This document shows, one piece after another, positions 1 through 6,097 of a DNA stretch of 9,390 nt. The position numbers were made by a program, and so were the translations under genes. The notes beneath the pieces were generated by a model. It saw only the letters and a list, made by a program, of their open reading frames with translations, ran no database searches and was not told the origin of the DNA. The DNA comes from a bacterium MnTg04. Lineage in GTDB: Bacteria; Pseudomonadota; Gammaproteobacteria; Steroidobacterales; MnTg04. The DNA lies in assembly GCA_008975185.1 (NCBI GenBank), contig BFAU01000103.1, forward strand, positions 1 to 9,390, given 5' to 3'. The first letter of the stretch is position 1, and every line of letters begins with the position of its first letter.

Positions 1-201
1 CTGCCCGACTGTCTCGAAGTCACCGCCTGGACCCGCGGCGGCAATGGCGTCAACGACGAGATTATGGGGCTGCGTCATCGCGAATTGCCCGTCCAGGGCG
101 TGCAGTTCCACCCAGAGTCCATATTGACCCGTAAAGGTCACGCATTGCTAAGAAATTTCCTGTCGCTGGAAGGCTACGCGGGCGATCGCCGCTGCGCCTG
201 A
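1..201 (+). CDS. trpG: Glutamine amidotransferase, anthranilate synthase component II type (3' part only)
   Basis: This is the C-terminal 66 residues of a class I glutamine amidotransferase; the gene begins before the window. The family hydrolyses glutamine to supply ammonia to the partner synthase: TrpE for anthranilate in tryptophan synthesis, or PabB for aminodeoxychorismate in folate synthesis. The sequence contains GVQFHPESILT at about residues 35-45 of the fragment. Its His and Glu are the last two members of the Cys-His-Glu catalytic triad, and this block is typical of TrpG/PabA. It is followed by the usual LLRNFL helix and a short tail ending at TGA 199-201. The nucleophile Cys would lie upstream. 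TrpG and PabA cannot be separated from this fragment, and many bacteria use one protein for both roles. No trpD follows within the window; the next gene is crp on the opposite strand. Confidence 0.88.
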   Translation: MPDCLEVTAWTRGGNGVNDEIMGLRHRELPVQGVQFHPESILTRKGHALLRNFLSLEGYAGDRRCA

Positions 202-241
202 GCACGGTCTGCCCGTCACACCTTGCCGATCGAGCGCCGGC

Positions 242-898
242 TTATCGGGTATTGCCGCCGGGCCGGGCGTTGAAAACGACGATCGTCTTGCCCTTGGCCG
301 TTACCAGGCCCTGTTCTTCGAGCACCTTCAGAACACGGCCCGCCATTTCCCGCGAACATCCGACCAGCCGGCTCAATTCCTGGCGGCTGACCTTGATCTG
401 CATTCCGTCCGGGTGCGTCATCGCATCCGGCTCGTTGCACAAATCCATGATCGCGTGCGCTATCCGCCCGGTGACATCGACAAACGCAAGATCGCCGAGC
501 TTGCGATTAGTCCGGTTGAGGCGGCTCGCCAACTGGGTGGCGAGTTCGAAAATCAGCCCTGGCGATTCGGCAGCGATCTGGCGGAATCTCGGGTAGGTCA
601 TCTCGGCCAGTTCGCATTCGACCCGGGTGCGCACCCACGCGCTGCGGGTCGGCTGTTCGTAGAACAAACCCATTTCACCGAAGAATTCGCCCTTGTTCAG
701 GTAGGCCAGGACCATTTCATTCCCGTCTTCATCCTCGATCATGACCTCGACCGAACCATCGACCAGGTAATAAAGAATGTCGGGCAGGTCGCCTGCGTGA
801 ATAACCACGGTTTTCTGCGGCACGGTCCTTACGCGGCAATAACGTAAAAAGTTGTTGATTGCCGGAATATCGCTGAGCGCTTTTTCGGCATTGTTCAT
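242..898 (-). CDS. crp: CRP/Vfr-type cAMP receptor protein, transcriptional regulator
   Basis: This is a 218-residue cytoplasmic dimeric DNA-binding regulator of the CRP/FNR superfamily, close to E. coli CRP and Pseudomonas Vfr. Residues 20-115 form the cyclic-nucleotide-binding barrel. The phosphate-binding cassette carries G74-E75 and R85-S86, equivalent to E. coli G71-E72 and R82-S83. Residues 115-145 are the dimerisation C-helix, which reads LNRTNRKLGDLAF. Thr130 is kept, but the next residue, Ser128 in E. coli, is Asn131. The block DVTGRIAH then DAMTHPDGMQIK is strongly CRP-like. The helix-turn-helix (about 171-195) has GCSREMAGR with R183, E184 and R188, the DNA-contacting set that reads TGTGA half-sites in CRP. 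About eight residues extend past the usual C-terminus. The ATG at 896-898 is preceded by GGAG seven bases upstream. The gene is convergent to trpG and divergent from speD. Confidence 0.93.
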   Translation of the reverse strand: MNNAEKALSDIPAINNFLRYCRVRTVPQKTVVIHAGDLPDILYYLVDGSVEVMIEDEDGNEMVLAYLNKGEFFGEMGLFYEQPTRSAWVRTRVECELAEMTYPRFRQIAAESPGLIFELATQLASRLNRTNRKLGDLAFVDVTGRIAHAIMDLCNEPDAMTHPDGMQIKVSRQELSRLVGCSREMAGRVLKVLEEQGLVTAKGKTIVVFNARPGGNTR

Positions 899-1034
899 GG
901 AAAAGCTCCGGTTTTGCAGAAATTATGGAGAAATCGAACCATCTTTTACCTAATGCAGGGCCCAGGGGCAAGTCGAGACCATTCTTTTGGGCGGTCCGCA
1001 TGCGAAAAAAGTCGCCAGGCCGGCAGCTTGGGGA

Positions 1035-1040
1035 TAAAAT
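1035..1040 (+). promoter_or_regulatory. Possible -10 element for speD
   Basis: TAAAAT lies about 54 bp before the speD start, inside the divergent crp-speD spacer. Seventeen bases upstream is TCGCCA (1012-1017), which matches the sigma70 -35 consensus at four of six positions. This is a weak assignment by eye. No TGTGA-N6-TCACA type CRP operator was seen nearby. Confidence 0.3.
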
Positions 1041-1093
1041 ACGGTCCTTTTCCCAATCTGGCGCTGACGATAAACGAACCGGATGGCGATTAC

Positions 1094-1894
1094 ATGACCA
1101 CGCATTCTGCCTCCAGCAACGGCAAGTTGGCCTTGCATGGCTTTAACAATCTGACCAAGACCCTGAGCTTCAACATCTACGATGTTTGCTATGCGCGCTC
1201 GCCCGCGCACCGTCTCGAGTACATCGAGTATATCGATGAGGAATACAACGCCGATCGTTTGACCGGTATGCTGACCCGGGTTGCAGACATGATCGGCGCC
1301 AATATATTGAATATCGCCCGCCAGGACTATGAGCCGCAAGGTGCGAGCGTGGCGTTGCTGGTGGCCGAGGGGCCCATCGCAGTGCCATTGAAGCATCCGC
1401 TGCTGCCCGACGCGGTCGTGGCTCACCTCGACAAGAGCCACCTGACCGTCCACACCTACCCGGAAAGCCATCCGGACCAGGGAATCTGCACCTTTCGCGC
1501 CGACATCGACGTGGCAACCTGTGGCGAGACTTCACCCTTGAAAGCGCTCGACTACCTGATCGGCGAGTTCGAGTCGGATATCTGCATCCTGGATTACAAG
1601 GTGCGGGGTTTCACCCGGGATTTGCAGGGCACCAAGCATTACATCGATCACGAAATCGACTCGATCAGCGATTTTATTTCGCCGGAGATTCTCGCCGAAT
1701 TCCACGTCGAAGAAGACAACATGCCGGAGCAAAATATTTTTCACAGCAAGCTGAAACTGCGCGAAGCGAATCTCGATCGTTACCTGTTCGGTTCTGGGGT
1801 CACCGAGTTCGAGGCCGGGGAGCTGGATGAAATTGCGCGGCAGATCGATAGTGAAATGCAGGAGATTTATTACGGCCGGAATTTTTCCGGCTGA
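1094..1894 (+). CDS. speD: S-adenosylmethionine decarboxylase proenzyme (class 1A, Escherichia type)
   Basis: SpeD decarboxylates S-adenosylmethionine to give the aminopropyl donor for spermidine synthesis. It is made as a proenzyme that cleaves itself to create a pyruvoyl cofactor. The 266-residue product matches the E. coli enzyme (264) along its length: LHGFNNLTK near the N-terminus, GANILNIARQDYEPQGAS at 68-85, and the cleavage site HLDKSH, with processing between K114 and S115. It also has HTYPESHP at 120-127, TCG with C143, SPLKAL, VRGFTRD, and the terminal EIYYGRN. The reading frame is open back to 914, but the ATG at 1094 gives the family length and has a purine-rich GGATGG about eight bases upstream. 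It is convergent with coq7, with only 32 bp between the stop codons. The crp-speD-coq7 order is shared with pseudomonads. Confidence 0.95.
   Translation: MTTHSASSNGKLALHGFNNLTKTLSFNIYDVCYARSPAHRLEYIEYIDEEYNADRLTGMLTRVADMIGANILNIARQDYEPQGASVALLVAEGPIAVPLKHPLLPDAVVAHLDKSHLTVHTYPESHPDQGICTFRADIDVATCGETSPLKALDYLIGEFESDICILDYKVRGFTRDLQGTKHYIDHEIDSISDFISPEILAEFHVEEDNMPEQNIFHSKLKLREANLDRYLFGSGVTEFEAGELDEIARQIDSEMQEIYYGRNFSG
1875..1891. other. Perfect inverted repeat at the 3' end of speD
   Basis: GCCGGAA and TTCCGGC form a seven-base-pair stem around a TTT loop. The stem covers the last codons of speD and ends at the base before the TGA. There is no T-run after it on either strand, so it is not a classical intrinsic terminator. 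It may serve as an mRNA 3'-end stabiliser or help separate the two converging transcripts. Confidence 0.45.
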
Positions 1895-1926
1895 CCCCGG
1901 CCCAGCAGGCTCCCAAGGCCCTGCCG

Positions 1927-2577
1927 TCAGATCCGGTAAGCTGTTGTGGTCATGACCTTCGAGGCCAGGCCCATCAGCTTGCGCACGGGTTCCGGCAATT
2001 CCGCGGCACCGGCACGGCCGGCAATTTCGCCATGGCGCTCTTCATCTTCTTTCATTTTCTCAAGAATGGCGCGGGTACGGTGGTCGCCTGCGGGTAACTG
2101 GGCAAGGTGCGATTCCAGGTGCTTTACCACCTGGCGCTCGGTTTCGGCGACGAAGCCAAGGCTCCAGCGGTCACCGGCCAGACCCGCCAGCGCGCCGATT
2201 ACGAAAGACCCTGCGAACCAGAGCGGGTCCAGGCGGCTGGTCCGATGGTTGAGTTCGCGTAGCCTTTCTTCACACCACGCCAGGTGATCGTTTTCTTCTT
2301 CGGCCGCCTGCTCCATCGCGTCGCGCACCGCATCCAGCCGCGCCGTCAGCGCTTGGCCTTGATACAGGGCCTGTGCCGCTATTTCGCCCGCGTGGTTGAC
2401 CCGCATGAGTCCGGCAATATGGTGGCGTTCCGCTTCGCTGAGTTCAGATTCGGCGTTTGCCGCCGGGTTTTCACGGCTGGCCGGCGGCGGGCCGCCAAAC
2501 ATGGTCCTCAGCGCCTGGTCGGCCTGGCTGAGCAAATGATCCAGCGGTGTCAGCTGACGTTTTTCCATATCGCTCAT
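1927..2577 (-). CDS. coq7: COQ7-type 2-polyprenyl-3-methyl-6-methoxy-1,4-benzoquinone monooxygenase
   Basis: COQ7 carries out the last ring hydroxylation of ubiquinone synthesis, turning demethoxyubiquinone into the demethyl form. It is a membrane-associated diiron enzyme of the ferritin-like fold. The 216-residue product has the family's carboxylate and histidine ligand pattern: E65 in RVNHAGE, E95-x-x-H98 in EEENDHLAWCEER, E147 in the third helix, and E179-x-x-H182 in DEERHGE. A glycine- and alanine-rich hydrophobic stretch at about 119-135 is likely the membrane-contact segment. Residues 30-45 are a Pro/Ala-rich linker seen in other bacterial COQ7 proteins. The ATG overlaps the TGA of the upstream iron-sulfur gene (ATGA at 2577-2574). 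No separate Shine-Dalgarno is evident, which suggests translational coupling. A second in-frame ATG three codons later is possible. The protein acts at the inner membrane. Confidence 0.94.
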   Translation of the reverse strand: MSDMEKRQLTPLDHLLSQADQALRTMFGGPPPASRENPAANAESELSEAERHHIAGLMRVNHAGEIAAQALYQGQALTARLDAVRDAMEQAAEEENDHLAWCEERLRELNHRTSRLDPLWFAGSFVIGALAGLAGDRWSLGFVAETERQVVKHLESHLAQLPAGDHRTRAILEKMKEDEERHGEIAGRAGAAELPEPVRKLMGLASKVMTTTAYRI

Positions 2578-3863
2578 GATATATCAGCGACGGATGCCTT
2601 GTTTGCAAAGCTGTCGCTTTCTGCCAGCAGGCTGACCGGATGGGCGACCGTTGCGGCGATGCCTCGTTGACGGCACAAGGCCTCGAGCTGCAGGCGACAG
2701 CCAATATTGGAGGTCAGCAGGAGCGGCGCGACGCCGATATCATAGCGTTCGGCCAGCGCCTGCGAAGACTTCGGCTGGTCGAGCAGGTAGGCGCCGGCGG
2801 CGCCGCAACATTGCCCGTTGCCGAGGGTCAGGCAATCGATATTCACCTGCTGTGCCAGCAATTCCCGCGCCGCCTGCGAATTACCCGGTATCGCCTTGCG
2901 GCTACAGGGCGTGTGCAGTGCCACGGCCCCGGCAACATCCGACCGGGCAACTTTTGCCTGGTCCGCTGCCTGGGGTTGTAGGTGTTCATTCAGAAATTCG
3001 TTGATGTCGGTGCAGCGTGCGGCAAATTGCCTGGCGTTCTCGCGCCCGCCTTCGTCCTGGAAAAAATCGGCGTATTCGCACAGGCTGACCAGGCAGCCGG
3101 TGGAAACCACGATCACCGCACCGTCACCGGCGAATGCCCCGATGTTAATTGCCGCCAGCCGGGCGGCTTTTTGCGGGTAACCGGCGTGCTGGTGGACAGC
3201 GCCGCAGCAGCCTTGTTCGCCAGGAACCCGGACATCGAAACCCAGGCGGTTCAACACGCGGATTGTCGCCCGCAATGTGTCTTGTTCCAGTGCCTCGCCA
3301 AGACAACCGGTGAACAGCTCAACCATACCTCGTTTTTCCGCCGGGTCATTTGCCGGATGAAAACGAGCCAGCCGCGATATCGAAACCTGGTCGGGAATCA
3401 GCCGCAACAGACGGCTAAGGCCGCCGCGCCGCCTGAATGAAACTCCGCTCGCACGGCGCAGCCGGCCAAGCAGCTGCATGAATACTGCGCCGAGCCGAAC
3501 CAGCCACCGCGATTGCACGGCGAGTGCAAAAAAACGCCAGCCGAGGCCCGGTTTGACCCGCTGCTCGCGCAGCAGGCCTCTTGCCGTATCCAGCAGCCGG
3601 CCATAAGGCACCTCGGCGGGGCAGGCGATCTCGCAGGCCCGGCAGCCCAGGCAGCCATCCAGGTGACGGATCATGCCAGCGCTCGCCGGCAGTTCACCGC
3701 TTGCCAGGCCCTCCATCAATGCGATCCGTCCCCGCGGAGAGTCGCTTTCCAGCATTTCGAGGCCGTAGGTCGGGCAATGGGGCAGGCACAGGCCACATTT
3801 GACGCAGCGGTCCGCAGCCTCACTGACATAGCGCCTGGCCATCGATGGATCGAATTCGCTCAA
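2574..3863 (-). CDS. GlcF-like (Fe-S)-binding oxidoreductase subunit with two CCG domains
   Basis: This 429-residue protein resembles the iron-sulfur subunit of glycolate oxidase (GlcF) and other 2-hydroxyacid dehydrogenases, which pass electrons from a FAD subunit to quinone. Two [4Fe-4S] motifs are complete: C20-x2-C23-x2-C26-x3-C30, and C71-x2-C74-x2-C77-x3-C81, each last Cys being followed by Pro. Residues 180-295 and 313-413 hold two CCG domains, with CCG at 219-221 (EQGCCGAVHQHAG) and 352-354 (GQCCGAAGAY). SNIGC at 385-389 matches GlcF. Residues 110-165, rich in Arg and hydrophobics, form an unassigned spacer. I chose the TTG start at 3861-3863 because GGGA lies six bases upstream. The ATG at 3840-3842 (residue 8) is an alternative that still keeps all cysteines. 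The gene overlaps coq7 by four bases. No FAD-binding GlcD/GlcE partner is in the window, so the substrate is unknown. Confidence 0.82.
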   Translation of the reverse strand: MSEFDPSMARRYVSEAADRCVKCGLCLPHCPTYGLEMLESDSPRGRIALMEGLASGELPASAGMIRHLDGCLGCRACEIACPAEVPYGRLLDTARGLLREQRVKPGLGWRFFALAVQSRWLVRLGAVFMQLLGRLRRASGVSFRRRGGLSRLLRLIPDQVSISRLARFHPANDPAEKRGMVELFTGCLGEALEQDTLRATIRVLNRLGFDVRVPGEQGCCGAVHQHAGYPQKAARLAAINIGAFAGDGAVIVVSTGCLVSLCEYADFFQDEGGRENARQFAARCTDINEFLNEHLQPQAADQAKVARSDVAGAVALHTPCSRKAIPGNSQAARELLAQQVNIDCLTLGNGQCCGAAGAYLLDQPKSSQALAERYDIGVAPLLLTSNIGCRLQLEALCRQRGIAATVAHPVSLLAESDSFANKASVADIS

Positions 3864-3899
3864 GAAAATCCCGCTGCTGGAAAAAAGGCGTTTCGCCGG

Positions 3900-3906
3900 T
3901 ATGATA
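3900..3906. promoter_or_regulatory. Overlapping divergent -10-like elements between the GlcF-like gene and the DUF481 gene
   Basis: TATGAT (3900-3905, plus strand) and TATCAT (3906-3901, minus strand) overlap by five bases. Each matches the sigma70 -10 consensus at five of six positions. The plus-strand element would leave a leader of about 90 bases before the DUF481 start. The minus-strand element would begin transcripts about 30 bases before the TTG of the iron-sulfur gene. The -35 regions are poor on both strands, so this is tentative. Confidence 0.33.
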
Positions 3907-3988
3907 GCAGCCCCTTATGCGCCGGTGCTTTTGCGATTCTGCTTGGCATTGCCTGCGACAGGCGGCGGGCGACACCGAACGAACACAC

Positions 3989-3995
3989 AGGAGAG
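3989..3995 (+). promoter_or_regulatory. Shine-Dalgarno that fixes the TTG start of the DUF481 gene
   Basis: AGGAGAG lies five bases before TTG 4001. It is among the strongest ribosome-binding sites in the window and decides for the rare start codon over the in-frame ATG at 3917. Confidence 0.75.
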
Positions 3996-4000
3996 CTTTC

Positions 4001-4723
4001 TTGAAACACAGAATTTATTTCGGGTCATTGTTGGTCGTGGCGATACTGGTTCCGCCTGCGTACGGGCAGGAGACGGAACCGCAAAAAAGCTTTAGCGGCG
4101 AAGTGCGGCTGGGGTTCGAGAGCACGACTGGCAATACCGACATCCAGTCGCTGGCGGGTGCGGTCTCGGCAAAATACCTGCACGGCCTGTGGGTGTACAC
4201 GGGCCGGATTTCAGGGTCGGGTCGGCAGGACGCTGGCATCGGCACCGAAGAGCAATATCATGCGGAGTTAAAGGTGGAACGTCACTACGGCGAGAAAAAC
4301 TACCTGTACGGGCAGATTCTGTATGACCGCGATCGTTTTGCAGGCGTAGTCCGCCAGCTTTATGAAACCGTCGGTTATGGCCGCCGGATCGTGAAAACGG
4401 AAAAACACGAATTGAACCTCGAGGCAGGCGTCGGCGCCCGGCAAACCCGCCTGCTGGATAACACCGAGGCGGATGACGCCGTGCTCCAGCTTGGCGGAGA
4501 TTATCGCTGGCAGATCAATGAGCACGTTTCGTTCAAACAGGAGCTGACCGTCAACTATGGCAGCGACAACACCTATACTATGTCGCTGAGCACGCTGGAG
4601 AGCGCCCTTGCCGGTAATCTGAGCATGCTGTTGAGTTATCGTGTCGAAAACAACAGCGAGGTGCCTGCAGGCAGCAGGAAAACCGATACCAAGACTATGC
4701 TGGCGCTGGGTTACAAGTTCTGA
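4001..4723 (+). CDS. DUF481 family outer-membrane beta-barrel protein (YdiY-like)
   Basis: This 240-residue protein belongs by its sequence pattern to the DUF481 family, which includes E. coli YdiY and proteins described as salt-induced outer-membrane proteins. Their function is not established. The start is the TTG at 4001-4003, with AGGAGAG at 3989-3995, five bases upstream. This start gives a proper signal peptide: KHR, then a hydrophobic core from residues 5-17, and a likely cleavage after A20-Y21-G22. The mature part is a run of alternating amphipathic strands starting with FSGEVRLGFESTTGNTD. It includes EERHY-like paired strands (VERHYGEKNYLYGQ) and ends in LALGYKF. A terminal Phe is the usual signal for BAM-dependent barrel insertion. 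An upstream ATG at 3917 is in frame but would bury the signal peptide. The small ferredoxin gene follows after 28 bp and may be co-transcribed. Confidence 0.83.
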   Translation: MKHRIYFGSLLVVAILVPPAYGQETEPQKSFSGEVRLGFESTTGNTDIQSLAGAVSAKYLHGLWVYTGRISGSGRQDAGIGTEEQYHAELKVERHYGEKNYLYGQILYDRDRFAGVVRQLYETVGYGRRIVKTEKHELNLEAGVGARQTRLLDNTEADDAVLQLGGDYRWQINEHVSFKQELTVNYGSDNTYTMSLSTLESALAGNLSMLLSYRVENNSEVPAGSRKTDTKTMLALGYKF

Positions 4724-4751
4724 ATTTGAGCCCGGACCGGATCGCGAAAAC

Positions 4752-5090
4752 ATGAGTTACTACCAACGACATGCATTTTTTTGCACCAACCTGCGCGCGG
4801 ATGGAAGCGTATGTTGCCGCCAGGCCGGCAGCCTGGAAATGCGCGAATTTGCCAAGAATCTGAGCAAGGAACTGGGGATTTCGGGACCGGGCGGGGTCCG
4901 CGTCAACGCCGCCGGATGCCTGGATCGCTGCGCGGAAGGGCCGATCGTCGTCGTCTATCCCGAGGGGGTCTGGTACAGCTATGTAGACGAGGAAGACGTG
5001 CGCGAAATTGTCGAAAGTCACCTCGGTCGCGGCGAGGTCGTCGAGCGGCTGCTTATCCCACAGAAAAGTACCGGGAAAACAAATAGTTAG
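4752..5090 (+). CDS. (2Fe-2S) thioredoxin-like ferredoxin
   Basis: This 112-residue soluble protein matches the thioredoxin-fold [2Fe-2S] ferredoxin family, related to Azotobacter Shethna protein I and the NuoE C-terminal domain. It is a presumed one-electron carrier with no known dedicated partner. The likely cluster ligands are C11 (FFCTNLR), C22 (SVCCRQAGS, with C21 alongside), and C56 and C60 (AAGCLDRCAEGP). The AGCLDRCxxGP block, followed by a Val-rich strand (IVVVYPEGVWY), is diagnostic. The chain begins HAFFCTNLR and closes with a helix (about 80-100) and a short Lys/Ser tail. The ATG at 4752 gives the expected N-terminus; only a weak Shine-Dalgarno (CCGGA) precedes it. It sits 28 bp after the DUF481 gene and 130 bp before rplM, on the same strand. 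Confidence 0.87.
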   Translation: MSYYQRHAFFCTNLRADGSVCCRQAGSLEMREFAKNLSKELGISGPGGVRVNAAGCLDRCAEGPIVVVYPEGVWYSYVDEEDVREIVESHLGRGEVVERLLIPQKSTGKTNS

Positions 5091-5139
5091 GAGCAATTCA
5101 ACGGGATCCGGGACAAACCGGTAAATCGACCCGCGAAGA

Positions 5140-5168
5140 TTGCAAATAATGGCCCCGTCCAGTAAAAT
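5140..5168 (+). promoter_or_regulatory. Sigma70-like promoter of rplM-rpsI
   Basis: TTGCAA (5140-5145) and TAAAAT (5163-5168) are separated by exactly 17 bases, with four and five consensus matches. Transcription would start near 5175, leaving a leader of about 45 bases before rplM. This is the best promoter-like sequence seen in the window. Confidence 0.6.
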
Positions 5169-5179
5169 TCCGCGCCTTT

Positions 5180-5200
5180 GCTTTGCGGCTTCCGCGAAGC
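5180..5200 (+). promoter_or_regulatory. Hairpin in the rplM mRNA leader
   Basis: GCTTTGCGG and CCGCGAAGC pair over nine positions (one a U-G wobble) around a CTT loop. The hairpin lies between the predicted transcription start and the rplM ATG, and its 3' side ends 20 bases before the ATG. In E. coli the rplM-rpsI operon is feedback-regulated by L13, so a structured leader is expected. That this hairpin is the L13 target is inference. Confidence 0.45.
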
Positions 5201-5220
5201 ACAAACCGGTATTGAGATCG

Positions 5221-5649
5221 ATGAAAACGTTTTCTGCGAAAAATGAAGAAGTGCGCCGCGACTGGTATGTCGTGGATGCCGATGGCAAGATCCTGGGCCG
5301 CCTGGCGAGCGAGCTTGCCCGGCGTTTGCGTGGCAAGCACAAGCCCGAATACACACCGCACGTGGATACCGGCGATTACATGGTCGTGATCAACGCCGAA
5401 AAGATTCGTGTCACCGGCAACAAGATGAAAGACAAGATGTATTATCGATATACCGGCTATATCGGCAACCTGAAATCCACCAGCCTGGAAAAACTGCTGG
5501 CCCGTAAACCGGAACGCGTGATCGAACTGGCGGTGAAAGGCATGCTGCCGCGTAACTCGCTGGGCCGCCGCATGCTGCGCAAGTTGCGTGTTTTCGCGGG
5601 CCCCGAGCATAGCCACGTTGCACAACAGCCAAAACCGCTGGAACTATGA
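5221..5649 (+). CDS. rplM: 50S ribosomal protein L13
   Basis: L13 is an early-assembly protein of the large ribosomal subunit that binds 23S rRNA. The 142-residue product has the full bacterial length and family blocks: KTFSAKNEEVRRDWYVVDA at the N-terminus, GRLASELARRLRGKHKPEYTPH at about 28-49, GDYMVVINAEKIRVTGNK, and YYRYTGYIG. It closes with the C-terminal signature AVKGMLPRNSLGRRMLRKLRVFAGPEHSH and the tail QQPKPLEL. I chose the ATG at 5221, not upstream in-frame starts, because it matches the family N-terminus. The preceding GAGA is a weak ribosome-binding site. It forms an operon with rpsI 28 bp downstream, the normal arrangement in bacteria, and L13 represses this operon in E. coli. 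Confidence 0.97.
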   Translation: MKTFSAKNEEVRRDWYVVDADGKILGRLASELARRLRGKHKPEYTPHVDTGDYMVVINAEKIRVTGNKMKDKMYYRYTGYIGNLKSTSLEKLLARKPERVIELAVKGMLPRNSLGRRMLRKLRVFAGPEHSHVAQQPKPLEL

Positions 5650-5677
5650 GCGGCGACGAGACAAGGACACGAGAAGC

Positions 5678-6067
5678 ATGAGCGAAGTTTATTACGCCAC
5701 CGGCCGTCGGAAATCCTCAACCGCCAGGGTTTACCTGCGCAAGGGCACTGGCAAGATTATCGTCAACAAGCGCCCGGTTGACGAGTTTTTTGGTCGCAAG
5801 ACCTGCGGCATGATCGTGCGCCAGCCGCTGGACGTAACCAACCTGCAGGATAATTTCGATATCAATGTGACCGTATCCGGTGGTGGTACGACCGGTCAGG
5901 CTGGCGCGATCCGCCACGGTCTGACCCGCGCGCTGATGGTCTATGACGAAGAACTGCGCCCGACGTTGCGTAAAGCCGGGTTCGTGACCCGCGACGCACG
6001 CGAAGTCGAGCGCAAGAAGGTCGGACTGCGCAAAGCACGCAAGGCGGTCCAGTACTCCAAGCGTTAA
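5678..6067 (+). CDS. rpsI: 30S ribosomal protein S9
   Basis: S9 lies in the head of the small subunit, and its C-terminal Lys-Arg tail reaches the P-site tRNA anticodon stem. The 129-residue product has the typical start YYATGRRKSSTARVYL, a middle block TVSGGGTTGQAGAIRHGLTRAL at about 66-87, and the end FVTRDAREVERKKVGLRKARKAVQYSKR. The terminal SKR is invariant in the family and is intact. The ATG at 5678 has AAGGA ten bases upstream. The gene is the second in the rplM operon. It is followed, after 30 bp, by tRNA-Gln with a tight hairpin in between. Confidence 0.97.
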   Translation: MSEVYYATGRRKSSTARVYLRKGTGKIIVNKRPVDEFFGRKTCGMIVRQPLDVTNLQDNFDINVTVSGGGTTGQAGAIRHGLTRALMVYDEELRPTLRKAGFVTRDAREVERKKVGLRKARKAVQYSKR

Positions 6068-6071
6068 CGAC

Positions 6072-6091
6072 ATCGGCCGCTTGCGGCCGAT
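6072..6091 (+). terminator. Hairpin between rpsI and tRNA-Gln; terminator or processing site
   Basis: ATCGGCCGC and GCGGCCGAT form a perfect, GC-rich nine-base-pair stem with two bases (TT) between; in practice the loop is a CUUG tetraloop on eight pairs. It lies four bases after the rpsI stop. Only TTT follows before a C, and the tRNA acceptor stem begins six bases later. Termination is therefore likely to be partial. It may equally be an RNA-processing or mRNA-stability element at the mRNA-tRNA junction. Confidence 0.55.
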
Positions 6092-6097
6092 TTCAGT

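Larger units (their letters stand above)
5113..5211 (+). repeat. 11-bp direct repeat flanking the rplM promoter
   Basis: ACAAACCGGTA occurs at 5113-5123 and again at 5201-5211, 88 bp apart, in the non-coding stretch before rplM. One copy is upstream of the -35 element and the other is in the mRNA leader. An exact 11-base repeat in a spacer of 130 bp is unlikely by chance. Each copy contains the palindrome ACCGGT. No known operator is assigned. Confidence 0.5.

Noticed and set aside
899..1093. Possible CRP operator in the crp-speD spacer (ATGG-N10-CCAT on 926-943)
   Set aside because: The arms do not resemble the TGTGA-N6-TCACA half-sites expected for a protein with the CRP recognition residues, and a four-base arm is within chance.
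914..1093. N-terminal extension of speD to an ATG at 914
   Set aside because: The extra 60 residues have no relation to SpeD, while the ATG at 1094 gives the normal family length and a ribosome-binding site.
5140..5220. Upstream starts for rplM
   Set aside because: They fall within the predicted promoter and leader, and L13 begins at the MKTFSAK start in its relatives.
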